A stretch of 32,085 nt of DNA from Desulfurococcales archaeon. Its GTDB lineage: Archaea; Thermoproteota; Thermoprotei_A; Sulfolobales; Ignisphaeraceae. This document shows, piece after piece, positions 16,264 through 23,982 of the stretch. The position numbers were made by a program, and so were the translations under genes. Within the stretch, counting starts at the first letter, position 1, and every line of letters begins with the position of its first letter. The stretch spans positions 1 to 32,085 of the forward strand of contig JAPWUB010000005.1 in NCBI GenBank assembly GCA_028275745.1. Direction: 5' to 3'. The notes under the pieces were generated by a model that saw only the letters and a program-made list of their open reading frames with translations, was not told the origin of the DNA and did no database searches.

Positions 16264-17653
16264 CTCTCTTAGCAGTTTCGTTAGCCATGTAAGCCAAGTC
16301 TTCTGGTATAACACCTCTTTTTCTTGCCTCCTCAAATTCTTCGAGATCCACAAACTTAATTGTTTCTCCTGCTGCAACATCCATTATGAGGTCTAGGTAC
16401 CTTATAGCCTCACCTTCTGGACACAGCTCTGGCGGTGTATTTATGTTTACGTATATGCCCTTTACAGAGCCACTTGGATCCATGTACATGTGCGCAATGA
16501 ACCACTCATCTAGAGGTATTATTGTGAGTGCTATATCTCCCGCCTTCCTCTCTGCACCAAGACCATCATATATGCCTTCCCTCTTAATAACCCTTCTCCC
16601 AACAAGCGTTAAACCGAACTTAGTATATGTTGCCTGAAGAATGCTTATGGGACCTATTTCGATAAATCCTCTACCAGGAACCTCATGCCTGAGTATTACA
16701 TCCTTACCCACAATGCTCTTGGCTATACTTTCCTTTATCTCCCTCTCCATAGCATCTCTTGGTATTTTCACAGATATTCTATCGAGGAAGTCTACACATG
16801 CACTCATGTGTTTGCCACAGGTTCTTAACATATGGTGGTAAGGTGTTGATGGTGTCACACTGCTTCTAATTGAATCAAGGTACTCTTTTGCTGGTCTGGA
16901 AAGAGTTAGAAATGCTATTGCTTCACCTTGAAGCACTATAGTAGGTTCTGTAATACTTTTGCTTCTAAGTTTCATAGCCTCATTAATTGCTGATTCTAGA
17001 TCACTTGCGATCTTCTCTACCGCTGCGGATTTTGCAGAACTTCTCCACCTAATACTGAAGCCTTGTCTAACTACCTGGTTTGATAAGGAACTTAAGAGCG
17101 ATCTCCTATCATAGTCCCTTATATGCTCGCTAAAGAACACCTTACCCTCTTTATCGTCTAGGAGCACTAATGTATCCCTGATCACTGCCACACCAGGTAA
17201 TGCAACAGCTCTACCATTACCAAATCTCTGCTTAGGCTTTACAATGTGGACTACAGCAACTGCCCCTTCCATACACTCCCTTATATTCTGTATCACGACC
17301 TCCCTGCCATCACCAAGAATCCCTATACATCTACCCATCCTATCGTAACCTGCTATCTTTACAGCAACTGTTGTGTATGGGCCTAGCTCATCGAATATAT
17401 GTACTGTGAAAGGCACTCTGCTAATGAGCTCTTCTAGCAATGCTAGTACAGCGTCGTGATAACCTACAATTACAAGAGTGTTTGGATCCTCCTCACTATC
17501 CTTTACCGTAGCGTGTGGCGACACCTCAGATCTTTCAGCAATACCCAACCTCTCAGCAAGTTTTTTAGATACATCAACAAGCTCAAAACCTGCATCCATA
17601 ATTATTTTTGCTAGTGCTGTTGCGTAAACACCTCTAACCCTATAGTAGTACAT
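16181..17653 (-). CDS. FAU-1 / RNase E/G-like RNA-binding protein with DUF402 domain
   Basis: 490 residues matching archaeal FAU-1: an N-terminal region with an RNase E/G-like S1-type segment (RVRGVYATALAKIIMDAGFELVDVSKKLAERLGI; later VAVVHIVKPKQRFGNGRAVALPGVAVI) and a C-terminal DUF402 domain (REGIYDGLGAERKAGD ... WFIAHMYMDPSGSVKGIYVNINTPPELCPEG, then LDLIMDVAAGE) at about 355-440. FAU-1 from Pyrococcus binds AU-rich RNA and has been reported to process rRNA, so a role in rRNA or mRNA maturation is likely. The C-terminal tail is glutamine-rich (LQQFQALALQQARSSQ) and encoded in the overlap with the AbrB-PhoU gene. UPF0147 lies 36 bases upstream on the same strand. Confidence 0.88.
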   Translation of the reverse strand: MYYYRVRGVYATALAKIIMDAGFELVDVSKKLAERLGIAERSEVSPHATVKDSEEDPNTLVIVGYHDAVLALLEELISRVPFTVHIFDELGPYTTVAVKIAGYDRMGRCIGILGDGREVVIQNIRECMEGAVAVVHIVKPKQRFGNGRAVALPGVAVIRDTLVLLDDKEGKVFFSEHIRDYDRRSLLSSLSNQVVRQGFSIRWRSSAKSAAVEKIASDLESAINEAMKLRSKSITEPTIVLQGEAIAFLTLSRPAKEYLDSIRSSVTPSTPYHHMLRTCGKHMSACVDFLDRISVKIPRDAMEREIKESIAKSIVGKDVILRHEVPGRGFIEIGPISILQATYTKFGLTLVGRRVIKREGIYDGLGAERKAGDIALTIIPLDEWFIAHMYMDPSGSVKGIYVNINTPPELCPEGEAIRYLDLIMDVAAGETIKFVDLEEFEEARKRGVIPEDLAYMANETAKRVIESLQTLRETLQQFQALALQQARSSQ

Positions 17654-17689
17654 GGCTCTAAACCCTAGACATACAACTACTACATTTAT

Positions 17690-18073
17690 TTAGTCTTTGA
17701 CTGTCTCAAGGATTGATATTACCTGCCAAAGTAGTGTGCGTGCGTGAAGAGGCATGTTAGGATCCTGACTAACTTCATCAAGTACCCCAACAGCATTAGC
17801 CGCTCTCACACCGGGGGACAGCCCCTTCTCAGTTAATGCTCTTATTGCAAACATTGCCGCTCTTCTGATGTTCCTAGGTATTGAAGGGTCATTCATAACC
17901 CTATTCAAGATCATTAACGCTTGCCTAATTTTTGCTTCATTATCATAGTGAACTGATTGAGCGATAAACCTTTTTTGACCTGCCTGAGATTGACTAGCGG
18001 CTTGGGGTTGTAGAGTAGCAGAAGCTTCTACTCCCTTATTCTGTGATTCCTCGCCGCTTGCGCTAGCAATCAT
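17690..18073 (-). CDS. UPF0147 family protein with Gln/Ala-rich N-terminal extension
   Basis: 127 residues. The C-terminal ~80 residues are the archaeal UPF0147 family ([20 protein letters not shown], then [38 protein letters not shown]), a small helical-repeat protein of unknown role. The first ~45 residues are an unusual low-complexity extension rich in Ala, Gln and Ser ([16 protein letters not shown]). The ATG at 18071-18073 has GAGGTGA eight bases upstream, so the extension is probably translated. It lies just upstream of FAU-1 on the same strand, which hints at an RNA-related role, but this is inference. Confidence 0.88.
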   Translation of the reverse strand: MIASASGEESQNKGVEASATLQPQAASQSQAGQKRFIAQSVHYDNEAKIRQALMILNRVMNDPSIPRNIRRAAMFAIRALTEKGLSPGVRAANAVGVLDEVSQDPNMPLHARTLLWQVISILETVKD

Positions 18074-18148
18074 TAATTATCACCTCTAGCTTTAATCTAG
18101 TATTTCGGGAGCTTATAGGCTTTTGACCTTGAATCACAAAAAGGTTGC

Positions 18149-18166
18149 CTATATAAGCTTAAATAC
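18149..18166 (+). promoter_or_regulatory. Candidate TATA boxes for the MBL-fold gene
   Basis: CTATATAAG and GCTTAAATAC lie side by side 33-50 bases before the ATG at 18199. The second would start transcription about 12 bases before the ATG, a short leader typical for crenarchaea. Confidence 0.5.
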
Positions 18167-18198
18167 GTGTTGAGTAAGGTATGCTTTAGGCGCGGAAA

Positions 18199-18855
18199 AT
18201 GGTCTTGATTAGATGGCATGGTCATGCATGCTTTGAGATAGTAACATCTAAGGGCACTGTGGTTGTTATAGATCCACACGATGGTTATAGCCTTGGCTTA
18301 AAGCCTCCTCAAGCCCAGGCAGATATAGTCTTGGTAACCCATGAGCACTTTGATCACAGTGCATATGCTGTTGTGGCTAAGCCATCAGCACAGATACTAA
18401 GTATGTTTGTAGGTGAGAAGACTATTGGAGATGTTTATGTAAAGGGTGTTGAGGCGTATCATGATAAGGAGAGGGGGAGAAGAAGAGGAAGAATTTCAAT
18501 ATATAAAATCGTTGCAGACAACGTCTCGATTGTTCACCTAGGTGACTTAGGACACGAACTTGATGCGAGCTACGCTAAAGCATTGGAGCCCATAGATGTT
18601 CTGCTAATACCAGTCGGAGGCACATACACTATTGACGCGAAGTCTGCTTGGAATGTAATAAACGTGTTAAAGCCGAAGGCTGTAATACCAATGCATTACT
18701 GGGTTAAAGGACTTAACCTACCGTTAAGACCTGTTGAAGATTTCCTCGCCATTAAGCCTAGTAGCTGGAATGTTGTTAAGTTAAGTTCAAGTCAGATCGA
18801 AGTTAGCGCTCAAAGCATACCTATTAACACTGTAATAGTGCTTTCATTACCATAG
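18199..18855 (+). CDS. Metallo-beta-lactamase-fold hydrolase (UlaG-like)
   Basis: 218-residue metal-dependent hydrolase of the short archaeal UlaG/YtkL-type branch. Motifs: IRWHGHACFEI at the start, VVIDPHDG, the dinuclear metal motif THEHFDHS (near 50-57), VHLGDLGHELD, a conserved GGTYTIDAKSAW, and VIPMHYW. All expected metal ligands are present. Natural substrates of this branch are mostly unknown; phosphodiester or lactone hydrolysis is possible. It stands as a single gene with its own promoter, divergent from UPF0147. Confidence 0.88.
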   Translation: MVLIRWHGHACFEIVTSKGTVVVIDPHDGYSLGLKPPQAQADIVLVTHEHFDHSAYAVVAKPSAQILSMFVGEKTIGDVYVKGVEAYHDKERGRRRGRISIYKIVADNVSIVHLGDLGHELDASYAKALEPIDVLLIPVGGTYTIDAKSAWNVINVLKPKAVIPMHYWVKGLNLPLRPVEDFLAIKPSSWNVVKLSSSQIEVSAQSIPINTVIVLSLP

Positions 18856-18948
18856 CAAATATGCGCACCATTTATTCGCAGTTCGCATTTATGATGAAAC
18901 TAAAGCTAAATTTTTGTGTTAAGGCTTCAAATAAAATATGTGCCCAAT

Positions 18949-19011
18949 AAATGATGAAATAATGAACTTATATAGTGACTGAGTTGATGATGGCAGAACC
19001 CCCGTCTGAGC
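18949..19011 (+). ncRNA. Candidate C/D box guide RNA
   Basis: Four boxes occur in the correct order: C box ATGATGA (18951-18957), D' box CTGA (18979-18982), C' box TTGATGA (18984-18990) and D box CTGA (19006-19009). The C' to D space is 15 bases, within the archaeal range, and would hold a guide ending GCAGAACCCCCGT. The C to D' space is 21 bases, longer than usual, so that guide may not work. No clear terminal stem is seen, which weakens the case. An AT-rich CAAATAAAATATG upstream could be the promoter. The element lies in a 180-base gap after the MBL gene. The RNA target was not identified. Confidence 0.45.
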
Positions 19012-19035
19012 TAGAAGGAGCTAACTTGAACCTGC

Positions 19036-19554
19036 TTAATGCGCTGCGCCTCTTTGTAACTGTTTAGCACACACGGTAAACTCATCACCATACTTTTGCA
19101 GTGCGTTTTTAGCTTCGCTAAGAGCTTTAATAATCACAGACCTCTTTAGAACTATATCTTGAATGCTTGCAACAGGTATTTCTTCAATGTAGTTATTTAT
19201 CCTCACCTTCACTACTCTATCATTTAGCTCAGCAAGGAAGTGTTTTGTATTTGTCACCCCTATTGACGTGCCTGTGTAGAATACGCTTACATGTGGATTA
19301 AGCCTTGATAGCATTATCCTTGTGTCAGTCTCTGTATAGAACCAGTTATAGCATACTTTTCCAACCTTTAGATCTCTGAATACATTCTCTAATGTTGCTG
19401 CCTTGCTTAGAAACTCCTTGAGTATGGTTAGAAACGATGTTATCTCTGACAATACCTGTAGATACCTCTTATCCTCTTTCTCTGCCCTCCTAATAATGTT
19501 ACCGTAGCTCCTGTTTAAAGCGTTTACATATTCAATCATTCTAGATATTTCCAA
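19036..19554 (-). CDS. Protein of unknown function
   Basis: 172 residues. The N-terminal half is helical and charged (MIEYVNALNRSYGNIIRRAEKEDKRYLQVLSEITSFLTILKEFL). The centre has a strand-turn region with YNWFYTETDTRIML and HVSVFYTGTSIGV, and the C-terminus is again helical (DIVLKRSVIIKALSEAKNALQKYG). No known motif is recognised. Start: TTG at 19552-19554, supported by GGTGAGG four bases before it; an in-frame ATG at 19539 has no such site. It is the last of four minus-strand genes beginning with cysS, after an 80-base gap that may hold its own promoter. Confidence 0.65.
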   Translation of the reverse strand: MEISRMIEYVNALNRSYGNIIRRAEKEDKRYLQVLSEITSFLTILKEFLSKAATLENVFRDLKVGKVCYNWFYTETDTRIMLSRLNPHVSVFYTGTSIGVTNTKHFLAELNDRVVKVRINNYIEEIPVASIQDIVLKRSVIIKALSEAKNALQKYGDEFTVCAKQLQRGAAH

Positions 19555-19634
19555 GATTCCTCACCAGCACCTGAATTACAAGAGCTGTAAGCAACTGTTT
19601 TAAGCGAAAGCTTATTATTTTTTATGCTCTAAAA

Positions 19635-20033
19635 CTATGGCCACATGCTCTTGGTAATAATATTTCTCGCCTCTGCACCATACCTAACTATGCAGTAGTA
19701 GCATATTCTACGAACTTCATCTATCTCAACAGAGCAACTGTGACATACTTTCCTGCCGCATACAGCACAATGGCCTATGGCAATATTATTTCTACACACA
19801 TCGCACAAAGCCTCTGCACAAATGACGCAAACATCTAAACGCTTGTTGAAGTGATCTTCACACACATATCTGTGACAAAACCTGCAAACATACTTAGCAG
19901 GCTTTGCTTCACAAACCTCACAGTTTTTAGCATATAAACTTAATTTTTTTCTTAGGGAGTTATAGCTATTTGGGGATGACCTGAGGAACTCCTCTGAGTA
20001 GTGATGTGGGGTGGAGCGACGGGGACCCCGCAT
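19635..20033 (-). CDS. Cysteine-rich multi-zinc-finger protein (B-box/cross-brace type)
   Basis: 132 residues with 15 cysteines in regular pairs after a basic, disordered-looking 35-residue start: C38-C41, C50-C53, C58-H61, C69-C72, C77-C80, C89-C92, C97-C100 and C111-C114. The spacing suggests three or four treble-clef or cross-brace zinc modules like B-box or HIT fingers, able to bind nucleic acid or protein. No catalytic domain is present. It sits in the minus-strand run behind cysS, between two proteins of unknown function. The ATG at 20031-20033 follows AAAGG at a distance of about nine bases. The function is unknown. Confidence 0.75.
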   Translation of the reverse strand: MRGPRRSTPHHYSEEFLRSSPNSYNSLRKKLSLYAKNCEVCEAKPAKYVCRFCHRYVCEDHFNKRLDVCVICAEALCDVCRNNIAIGHCAVCGRKVCHSCSVEIDEVRRICYYCIVRYGAEARNIITKSMWP

Positions 20034-20089
20034 TATAGAATGCCTTTCTTCAAAACTCTTGGAAGAGGATAAAGAAGTTTGAAATATAG

Positions 20090-20407
20090 TTAAACGCAGA
20101 TAGCATTGCTAATATTAAGCTTCTGCACATCGTTTTGGAGACAGAAAATCTTTTTGCAGTTGCTTAGAAGTTTCTGCATCTTCTCAACATTATTGTCGTA
20201 GTACAGCCTTACTCCAAGATCAATGTACTTTGTGAATGCGTCTCTATACTTAAACACCTCCTTTGTGTTGGGAGCTAGGATAACTATGACTAAGTTCTTC
20301 TCTCTGCTTAGCCTTGCCTCTAATGCAGCCTTATCTATCAGTTTATGCATGTCCTCTAGACTTACATTACTAGAGGCTACAGCACAGATCATTTCTCCCA
20401 CACCCAT
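20090..20407 (-). CDS. Small alpha/beta protein of unknown function, coupled to cysS
   Basis: 105 residues from the track start, or 100 from an in-frame ATG at 20392 that overlaps the cysS stop as ATGA. The latter arrangement is typical of translational coupling and follows GGGAG, but the site before the first ATG (GGAAG) is similar, so both are possible. The pattern is helix, strand (NLVIVILAPN), helix, strand (GVRLYYDN), helix, strand (KKIFCLQ), suggesting a small three-layer alpha/beta fold. No motif recognised. Tight linkage to CysRS hints at a link to cysteine or tRNA metabolism, which is inference only. Confidence 0.7.
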   Translation of the reverse strand: MGVGEMICAVASSNVSLEDMHKLIDKAALEARLSREKNLVIVILAPNTKEVFKYRDAFTKYIDLGVRLYYDNNVEKMQKLLSNCKKIFCLQNDVQKLNISNAICV

Positions 20408-21825
20408 TTACTTCCATCTTTGTAGTCAAACACCTTTATTCCTAACGCTAATAGCTCCTGCCTTATACTATCGCTGAGCTCATACTCTCTCCTTTTCCTT
20501 AGCTCAGTCCTAACCCTAATTATCAAGTCTATAAGCTTCTCAATAATGTCAGACTCTAGCTCTATCTTTTCCTTAAGGTGCTTATCCAGAACCCCTAGAA
20601 CAACGTTAAAGTTTGAAATTATTGTGTAAGCCCTAAGTGCAAGCTCTAGCCTCTCTCTAGGCTCAATCTCTTTGAATACAAGCGATACCAACTCATTTAC
20701 AGCTTCTAATGCCTTAGGCGTGTTAAAGTCCTCTGACATAGCTTCGTGAAACCTTATCTCCACTTCTTCAAGTTTTCTAAGTGTAGCTATATCATCGTCG
20801 GATAGGTGATGAGCTATGCTACTATTCTTGACTATTCTTTTAAGAGTTTCCACTGCATTGACAAGCCTCTGGTATAGCACCTTGAAGCTCTCAAGCAACG
20901 TTTCATTAAACTCTAGCTGTTTTCTGTAATGTGCAGAGAAGACCCATAAGCGAAGAACTTCCGGACCCCACTTATCTAAAGCTTCCTTAGCCGTAACTAT
21001 GTTTCCCAGGCTCTTACTCATCTTTTCCCCTCTTACAGTAAGGTAGCCTACGTGAATCCAGTACTTAACCCAGGGCTTTACACCAAACGCTGCTTCAGCC
21101 ATTGCTATCTCATTCTCATGATGTGGAAAGATAAGATCTTGGCCACCCCCATGAATGTCGAATTGTGTTCCTAGGTACCTAGTACTCATTACAGCGCATT
21201 CTGTGTGCCAGCCAGGTCTTCCACGACCCCATGGAGACTCCCACCACGGCTCACCAGGTTTAGCTGCTTTCCACAATGCAAAGTCGTATGGATGCCTCTT
21301 TTCTGCTAAGTACTCCTCTTCCTGCCTCCACTCCTCACTCTTAAATCTCTTCGATAACTTACCATAATCTTGAACCTGCGATACGTCAAAGTACACTGAA
21401 CCGCTTGGAGCTACGTAAGCATAGCCTTTGTCGATTAATAGCTGAATAAACTCTATAATCTCTTTAATGTGCTCTGTAACCCTTGGATGAATATCAACAG
21501 TTATGTTTAGCTTCTGAAGAATCTCTAGGTATTCCTTGGTATACTTATCTGCTATATCCTTCCATGTAACTCCCTCTTCCTGTGCCCTCCTAATTATCTT
21601 ATCATCAATATCTGTAATGTTCTGAACATGAAACACTGTGTATCCTCTTAATCTGAGGTATCTCTTTATGAAGTCAAATGCTAGGTAAGACCTTACATGA
21701 CCTAGATGTGTATGATCATATACTGTTGGTCCGCAAAAGTATGCTTTGACTATAGGCGGCTTTAAAGGCTCAAAGGGTTCAATAGATCTAGACATTGTGT
21801 TATATATTCGTATTGCTATAGACAC
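20389..21825 (-). CDS. cysS: Cysteinyl-tRNA synthetase
   Basis: 478 residues, usual length for class I CysRS, which charges tRNA-Cys with cysteine. Zinc ligands are visible in FCGPTVYD (C31), GWHTEC (C210) and FPHHENEIA (H235/H236, E238). The HIGH motif appears as HTHLGH (38-43) and KMSKS at 268-272. The C-terminal helical anticodon region ends KVFDYKDGSKWVWEK. Start: GTG at 21823-21825 with GGTGA nine bases upstream; an ATG ten codons in would cut the first strand. It heads a run of four minus-strand genes, three of unknown function. Confidence 0.95.
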   Translation of the reverse strand: MSIAIRIYNTMSRSIEPFEPLKPPIVKAYFCGPTVYDHTHLGHVRSYLAFDFIKRYLRLRGYTVFHVQNITDIDDKIIRRAQEEGVTWKDIADKYTKEYLEILQKLNITVDIHPRVTEHIKEIIEFIQLLIDKGYAYVAPSGSVYFDVSQVQDYGKLSKRFKSEEWRQEEEYLAEKRHPYDFALWKAAKPGEPWWESPWGRGRPGWHTECAVMSTRYLGTQFDIHGGGQDLIFPHHENEIAMAEAAFGVKPWVKYWIHVGYLTVRGEKMSKSLGNIVTAKEALDKWGPEVLRLWVFSAHYRKQLEFNETLLESFKVLYQRLVNAVETLKRIVKNSSIAHHLSDDDIATLRKLEEVEIRFHEAMSEDFNTPKALEAVNELVSLVFKEIEPRERLELALRAYTIISNFNVVLGVLDKHLKEKIELESDIIEKLIDLIIRVRTELRKRREYELSDSIRQELLALGIKVFDYKDGSKWVWEK

Positions 21826-21960
21826 AAAGGTTTGTCACCATTCACTAAAATTGCTCCGATAATAATTTATAAGGTTTGCTGTTCTGCTTCAACTTAGAGA
21901 ACGAAATGTAGATAACTTAAAATATTGCTTAAACACTTTAAACAATGCGGTGCTTAGAGA

Positions 21961-22383
21961 GTGTCCTACTATCAACCAAGAAGGAGAGGGGCATACATAA
22001 TCGATGAGAGATTTGTTGGTAGGAGTATGGAGGCGTACACAGTTGATGGTACGAAGCTGCTTGGGCTTGTAGACGAGGTTAGCGTTAATGAGATAGGCAT
22101 GCTTGTTGAGAATAGCGCTGTAATAGTTCCTAGAACAGCAATTGCATATATCATTACTGGGCAAAGTGATGTGCATGGCTATGGTGAGTGCTGTGAAAAG
22201 GAGTTTGTGCTTGATGAAGACTTTATTGGAAGCGATGTACAGGTTAAGATTATTAATGGAGCAGAAGTTGCTGGACGTCTCGTCAAGGTGTCTAAGCATG
22301 AGATTGTTATTGCTCACGAGAATAGGGCTTACGTTATTCCACGTAGTAGCATTGTATATGTAAAGATATTGAAGAGGTTGTAA
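21961..22383 (+). CDS. Protein with two tandem Sm-like domains
   Basis: 140 residues built from two similar ~50-residue repeats: DERFVGRSMEAYTVDGTKLLGLVDEVS...EIGMLVENSAVIVPRTAIAYI (about 15-65) and DEDFIGSDVQVKIINGAEVAGRLVKVS...EIVIAHENRAYVIPRSSIVYV (about 86-136). Shared positions include D-E-x-F-x-G, N/D-G, a small residue G, V-S, E-I, E-N-x-A, V/I-P-R and I-x-Y. This five-strand pattern with a glycine bend resembles Sm/Hfq-like folds, which bind RNA as rings. A tandem copy could form a three-unit pseudo-hexamer, but that is inference. It begins with GTG at 21961; a TATA-like GCTTAAAC 28 bases upstream suggests a near-leaderless message. It lies two bases before a THUMP gene. Confidence 0.7.
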   Translation: MSYYQPRRRGAYIIDERFVGRSMEAYTVDGTKLLGLVDEVSVNEIGMLVENSAVIVPRTAIAYIITGQSDVHGYGECCEKEFVLDEDFIGSDVQVKIINGAEVAGRLVKVSKHEIVIAHENRAYVIPRSSIVYVKILKRL

Positions 22384-22385
22384 TA

Positions 22386-22937
22386 ATGAGCTTTAACGTA
22401 GTGCTAACTCTTGAACCATCGAAAGAGAACATTGATTGGGCATTCTCACAAATAAATAGCTGTGTAGGTACATCATACATTGTTGTGAAGGTGAGGTCAT
22501 CATTAATACTACTAAGTGTTGAGAACCCATACAAGTTCTGGTTTGAGATGAAGAAGTGCCTTTATGGAAAGGACACACCATTGCATAGGATTATACCAGT
22601 TGATGCTGTTGTAGAGCCTATACTTGAGAAAGTTGCTGAGAAGGCTTGGGAGCTTGCTCAATTAAGAATACCTGAAGGAGCTTCATATAGGGTAACACTT
22701 CATGGGAAACTATTTACAGTTGATGAGAAAGGGCGATTAGTCAAAATACATAGTATGGATGCTGTTAAGTATATTGCTGAGAATATAAGGCGTAAGGTGA
22801 ACCTCGATAACCCTGATTGGGTTGTATACATAAGAACCGTAAATGTGAAGCGGTGGCAAGTTGTTACAGTAGTTAGTGTTGCTAAATCCATAGTATTTAA
22901 GAACATTAGAGTGGGGGAGCCTGTAGACCCTCTATAG
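22386..22937 (+). CDS. THUMP-domain RNA-binding protein (Tan1-like)
   Basis: 183 residues. It starts with a ferredoxin-like strand (FNVVLTLEPSKENIDWAFSQI) and carries a THUMP-type C-terminal half (IPEGASYRVTLHGKLF ... DAVKYIAENIRRKVNLDNPDWVVYIRTVNV). This layout matches stand-alone archaeal Tan1-like THUMP proteins. Yeast Tan1 helps acetylate cytidine 12 of tRNA, so a tRNA-modification adaptor role is plausible; no catalytic domain is present. The ATG lies two bases after the stop of the tandem Sm-like gene, so the two are almost certainly cotranscribed and may act on the same RNA. Confidence 0.8.
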   Translation: MSFNVVLTLEPSKENIDWAFSQINSCVGTSYIVVKVRSSLILLSVENPYKFWFEMKKCLYGKDTPLHRIIPVDAVVEPILEKVAEKAWELAQLRIPEGASYRVTLHGKLFTVDEKGRLVKIHSMDAVKYIAENIRRKVNLDNPDWVVYIRTVNVKRWQVVTVVSVAKSIVFKNIRVGEPVDPL

Positions 22938-22971
22938 CTATAGCCTAAAACACTCCAATACTATTTCAAAG

Positions 22972-23202
22972 CTATAGACTCATAGGCGTGAGCCCAGATC
23001 TACGCTCTTTGCGAGCATGCAACATTTTTGCTAGTGAGAATACTATGAGTGCGAACCCTAAAATCAATAGTATTGGTGCATAGGGTTTCGCACTCTGAAA
23101 TAGAGCTTCACAGATGTTAATCACTCTTGTTTCTTCTGATTTAGGAACCCAGTATGATGTGGTAGTGGTTGCAACTATGTTTAAAATATTTTCTATCCTC
23201 AC
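22972..23202 (-). CDS. Small single-pass membrane protein, unknown
   Basis: 76 residues with one hydrophobic segment (YAPILLILGFALIVFSLAKML, about 41-61) followed by a short basic tail (HARKERRSG), which predicts the C-terminus stays inside the cell. The GTG start at 23200-23202 shares one base with the TAG stop of the upstream membrane protein gene (TAGTG), a coupled arrangement. It may be a partner subunit of that protein. No family recognised. Confidence 0.65.
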   Translation of the reverse strand: MRIENILNIVATTTTSYWVPKSEETRVINICEALFQSAKPYAPILLILGFALIVFSLAKMLHARKERRSGLTPMSL

Positions 23203-23903
23203 TATCTTAACCCAGCATATCTTTCAATCGCCGACCGAACCTTCTCGACATTGTTTGTGTAGAGCCTGTAAGCATACCTTGTCTCTTTATCATATATCTC
23301 TACAAAGCCTCGTCTAGCATTAAACTCTACTCTATACCTTCTCCCATCTAATGGAAACTTCAAAGCTAGGTTCGAAGACTTTATACCATCGCTGTAAATT
23401 TCGCAACCATTTAAAGGTATGATCATTTTCTTCGGCATCATTAAGTAGTTTATGATCCTTATCAACGCTATGATGATTGTATAAAGGAGTAGGTTTTGCA
23501 GAAACAATGAATGTAAATCGCTGCCTGGCACAAATGACTGAAGCAAGCTTTTCAATGGACTGTATAGAGCAAACCAAATGCCTATACTCGCAAATGGTAT
23601 AGCAAGCGTTGCTATCATTTGGGGCTTCAATTCATTTACAAGCTCAACATCCTTAGACATTGTGTTTATGCTCTCCTCAGGAGTTACTCTAAGTATCAAC
23701 GAACCCCTGACTTCTGCTTCTGTCCTTTTCCTAGCCCTTCTGGGTATTAACGAGAAGAGCACCATATAGACTATTACATACAATATGAAAAGCAGTGTGG
23801 CATACCCTGGAAGGTATGTTGTTATTCCAGCAAAAAATAGTATCGATATAGCTGTTATGATAAATGATGTTAATGCTTGTTTTGAGAGTATCTTCAACAG
23901 CAT
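23202..23903 (-). CDS. Archaeal membrane protein, possibly DUF2208
   Basis: 233 residues with four hydrophobic segments: FIITAISILFFAGITTYLPG, TLLFILYVIVYMVLFSLI, IATLAIPFASIGIWFALY and LFLQNLLLYTIIIALIRIINYL. A soluble loop rich in charge separates pairs one/two and three/four (RRARKRTEAEVRGSLIL...VELVNELKPQ), and a C-terminal beta-rich domain of about 70 residues (IIPLNGCEIYSDGIKSSNLALKFPLDGRRYRVEF) follows. The layout resembles the archaeal DUF2208 family, but I recall this only loosely. ATG at 23901-23903 has AGGTG close before it. It is followed at once by the small membrane protein gene. Confidence 0.7.
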   Translation of the reverse strand: MLLKILSKQALTSFIITAISILFFAGITTYLPGYATLLFILYVIVYMVLFSLIPRRARKRTEAEVRGSLILRVTPEESINTMSKDVELVNELKPQMIATLAIPFASIGIWFALYSPLKSLLQSFVPGSDLHSLFLQNLLLYTIIIALIRIINYLMMPKKMIIPLNGCEIYSDGIKSSNLALKFPLDGRRYRVEFNARRGFVEIYDKETRYAYRLYTNNVEKVRSAIERYAGLR

Positions 23904-23982
23904 TGCACCTAGGCGAACTTCATTGACTGCGCCACGAACCTTAAAGAATCAAAGTGGCATAGTATATAAAAAGTTTATTGGT

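Noticed and set aside
16177-16380. 67-residue minus-strand ORF near the PhoU/FAU-1 overlap
   Set aside because: Alternate frame within FAU-1; no ribosome site and the FAU-1 frame is continuous through the region.
18891-18897. Second ATGATGA resembling a C box
   Set aside because: No CTGA box follows at a suitable distance, so it does not form a guide RNA by itself.
21889-22317. 142-residue minus-strand ORF
   Set aside because: It lies opposite the tandem Sm-like gene, whose two matching repeats make the plus strand clearly coding; the minus product has no protein-like pattern.
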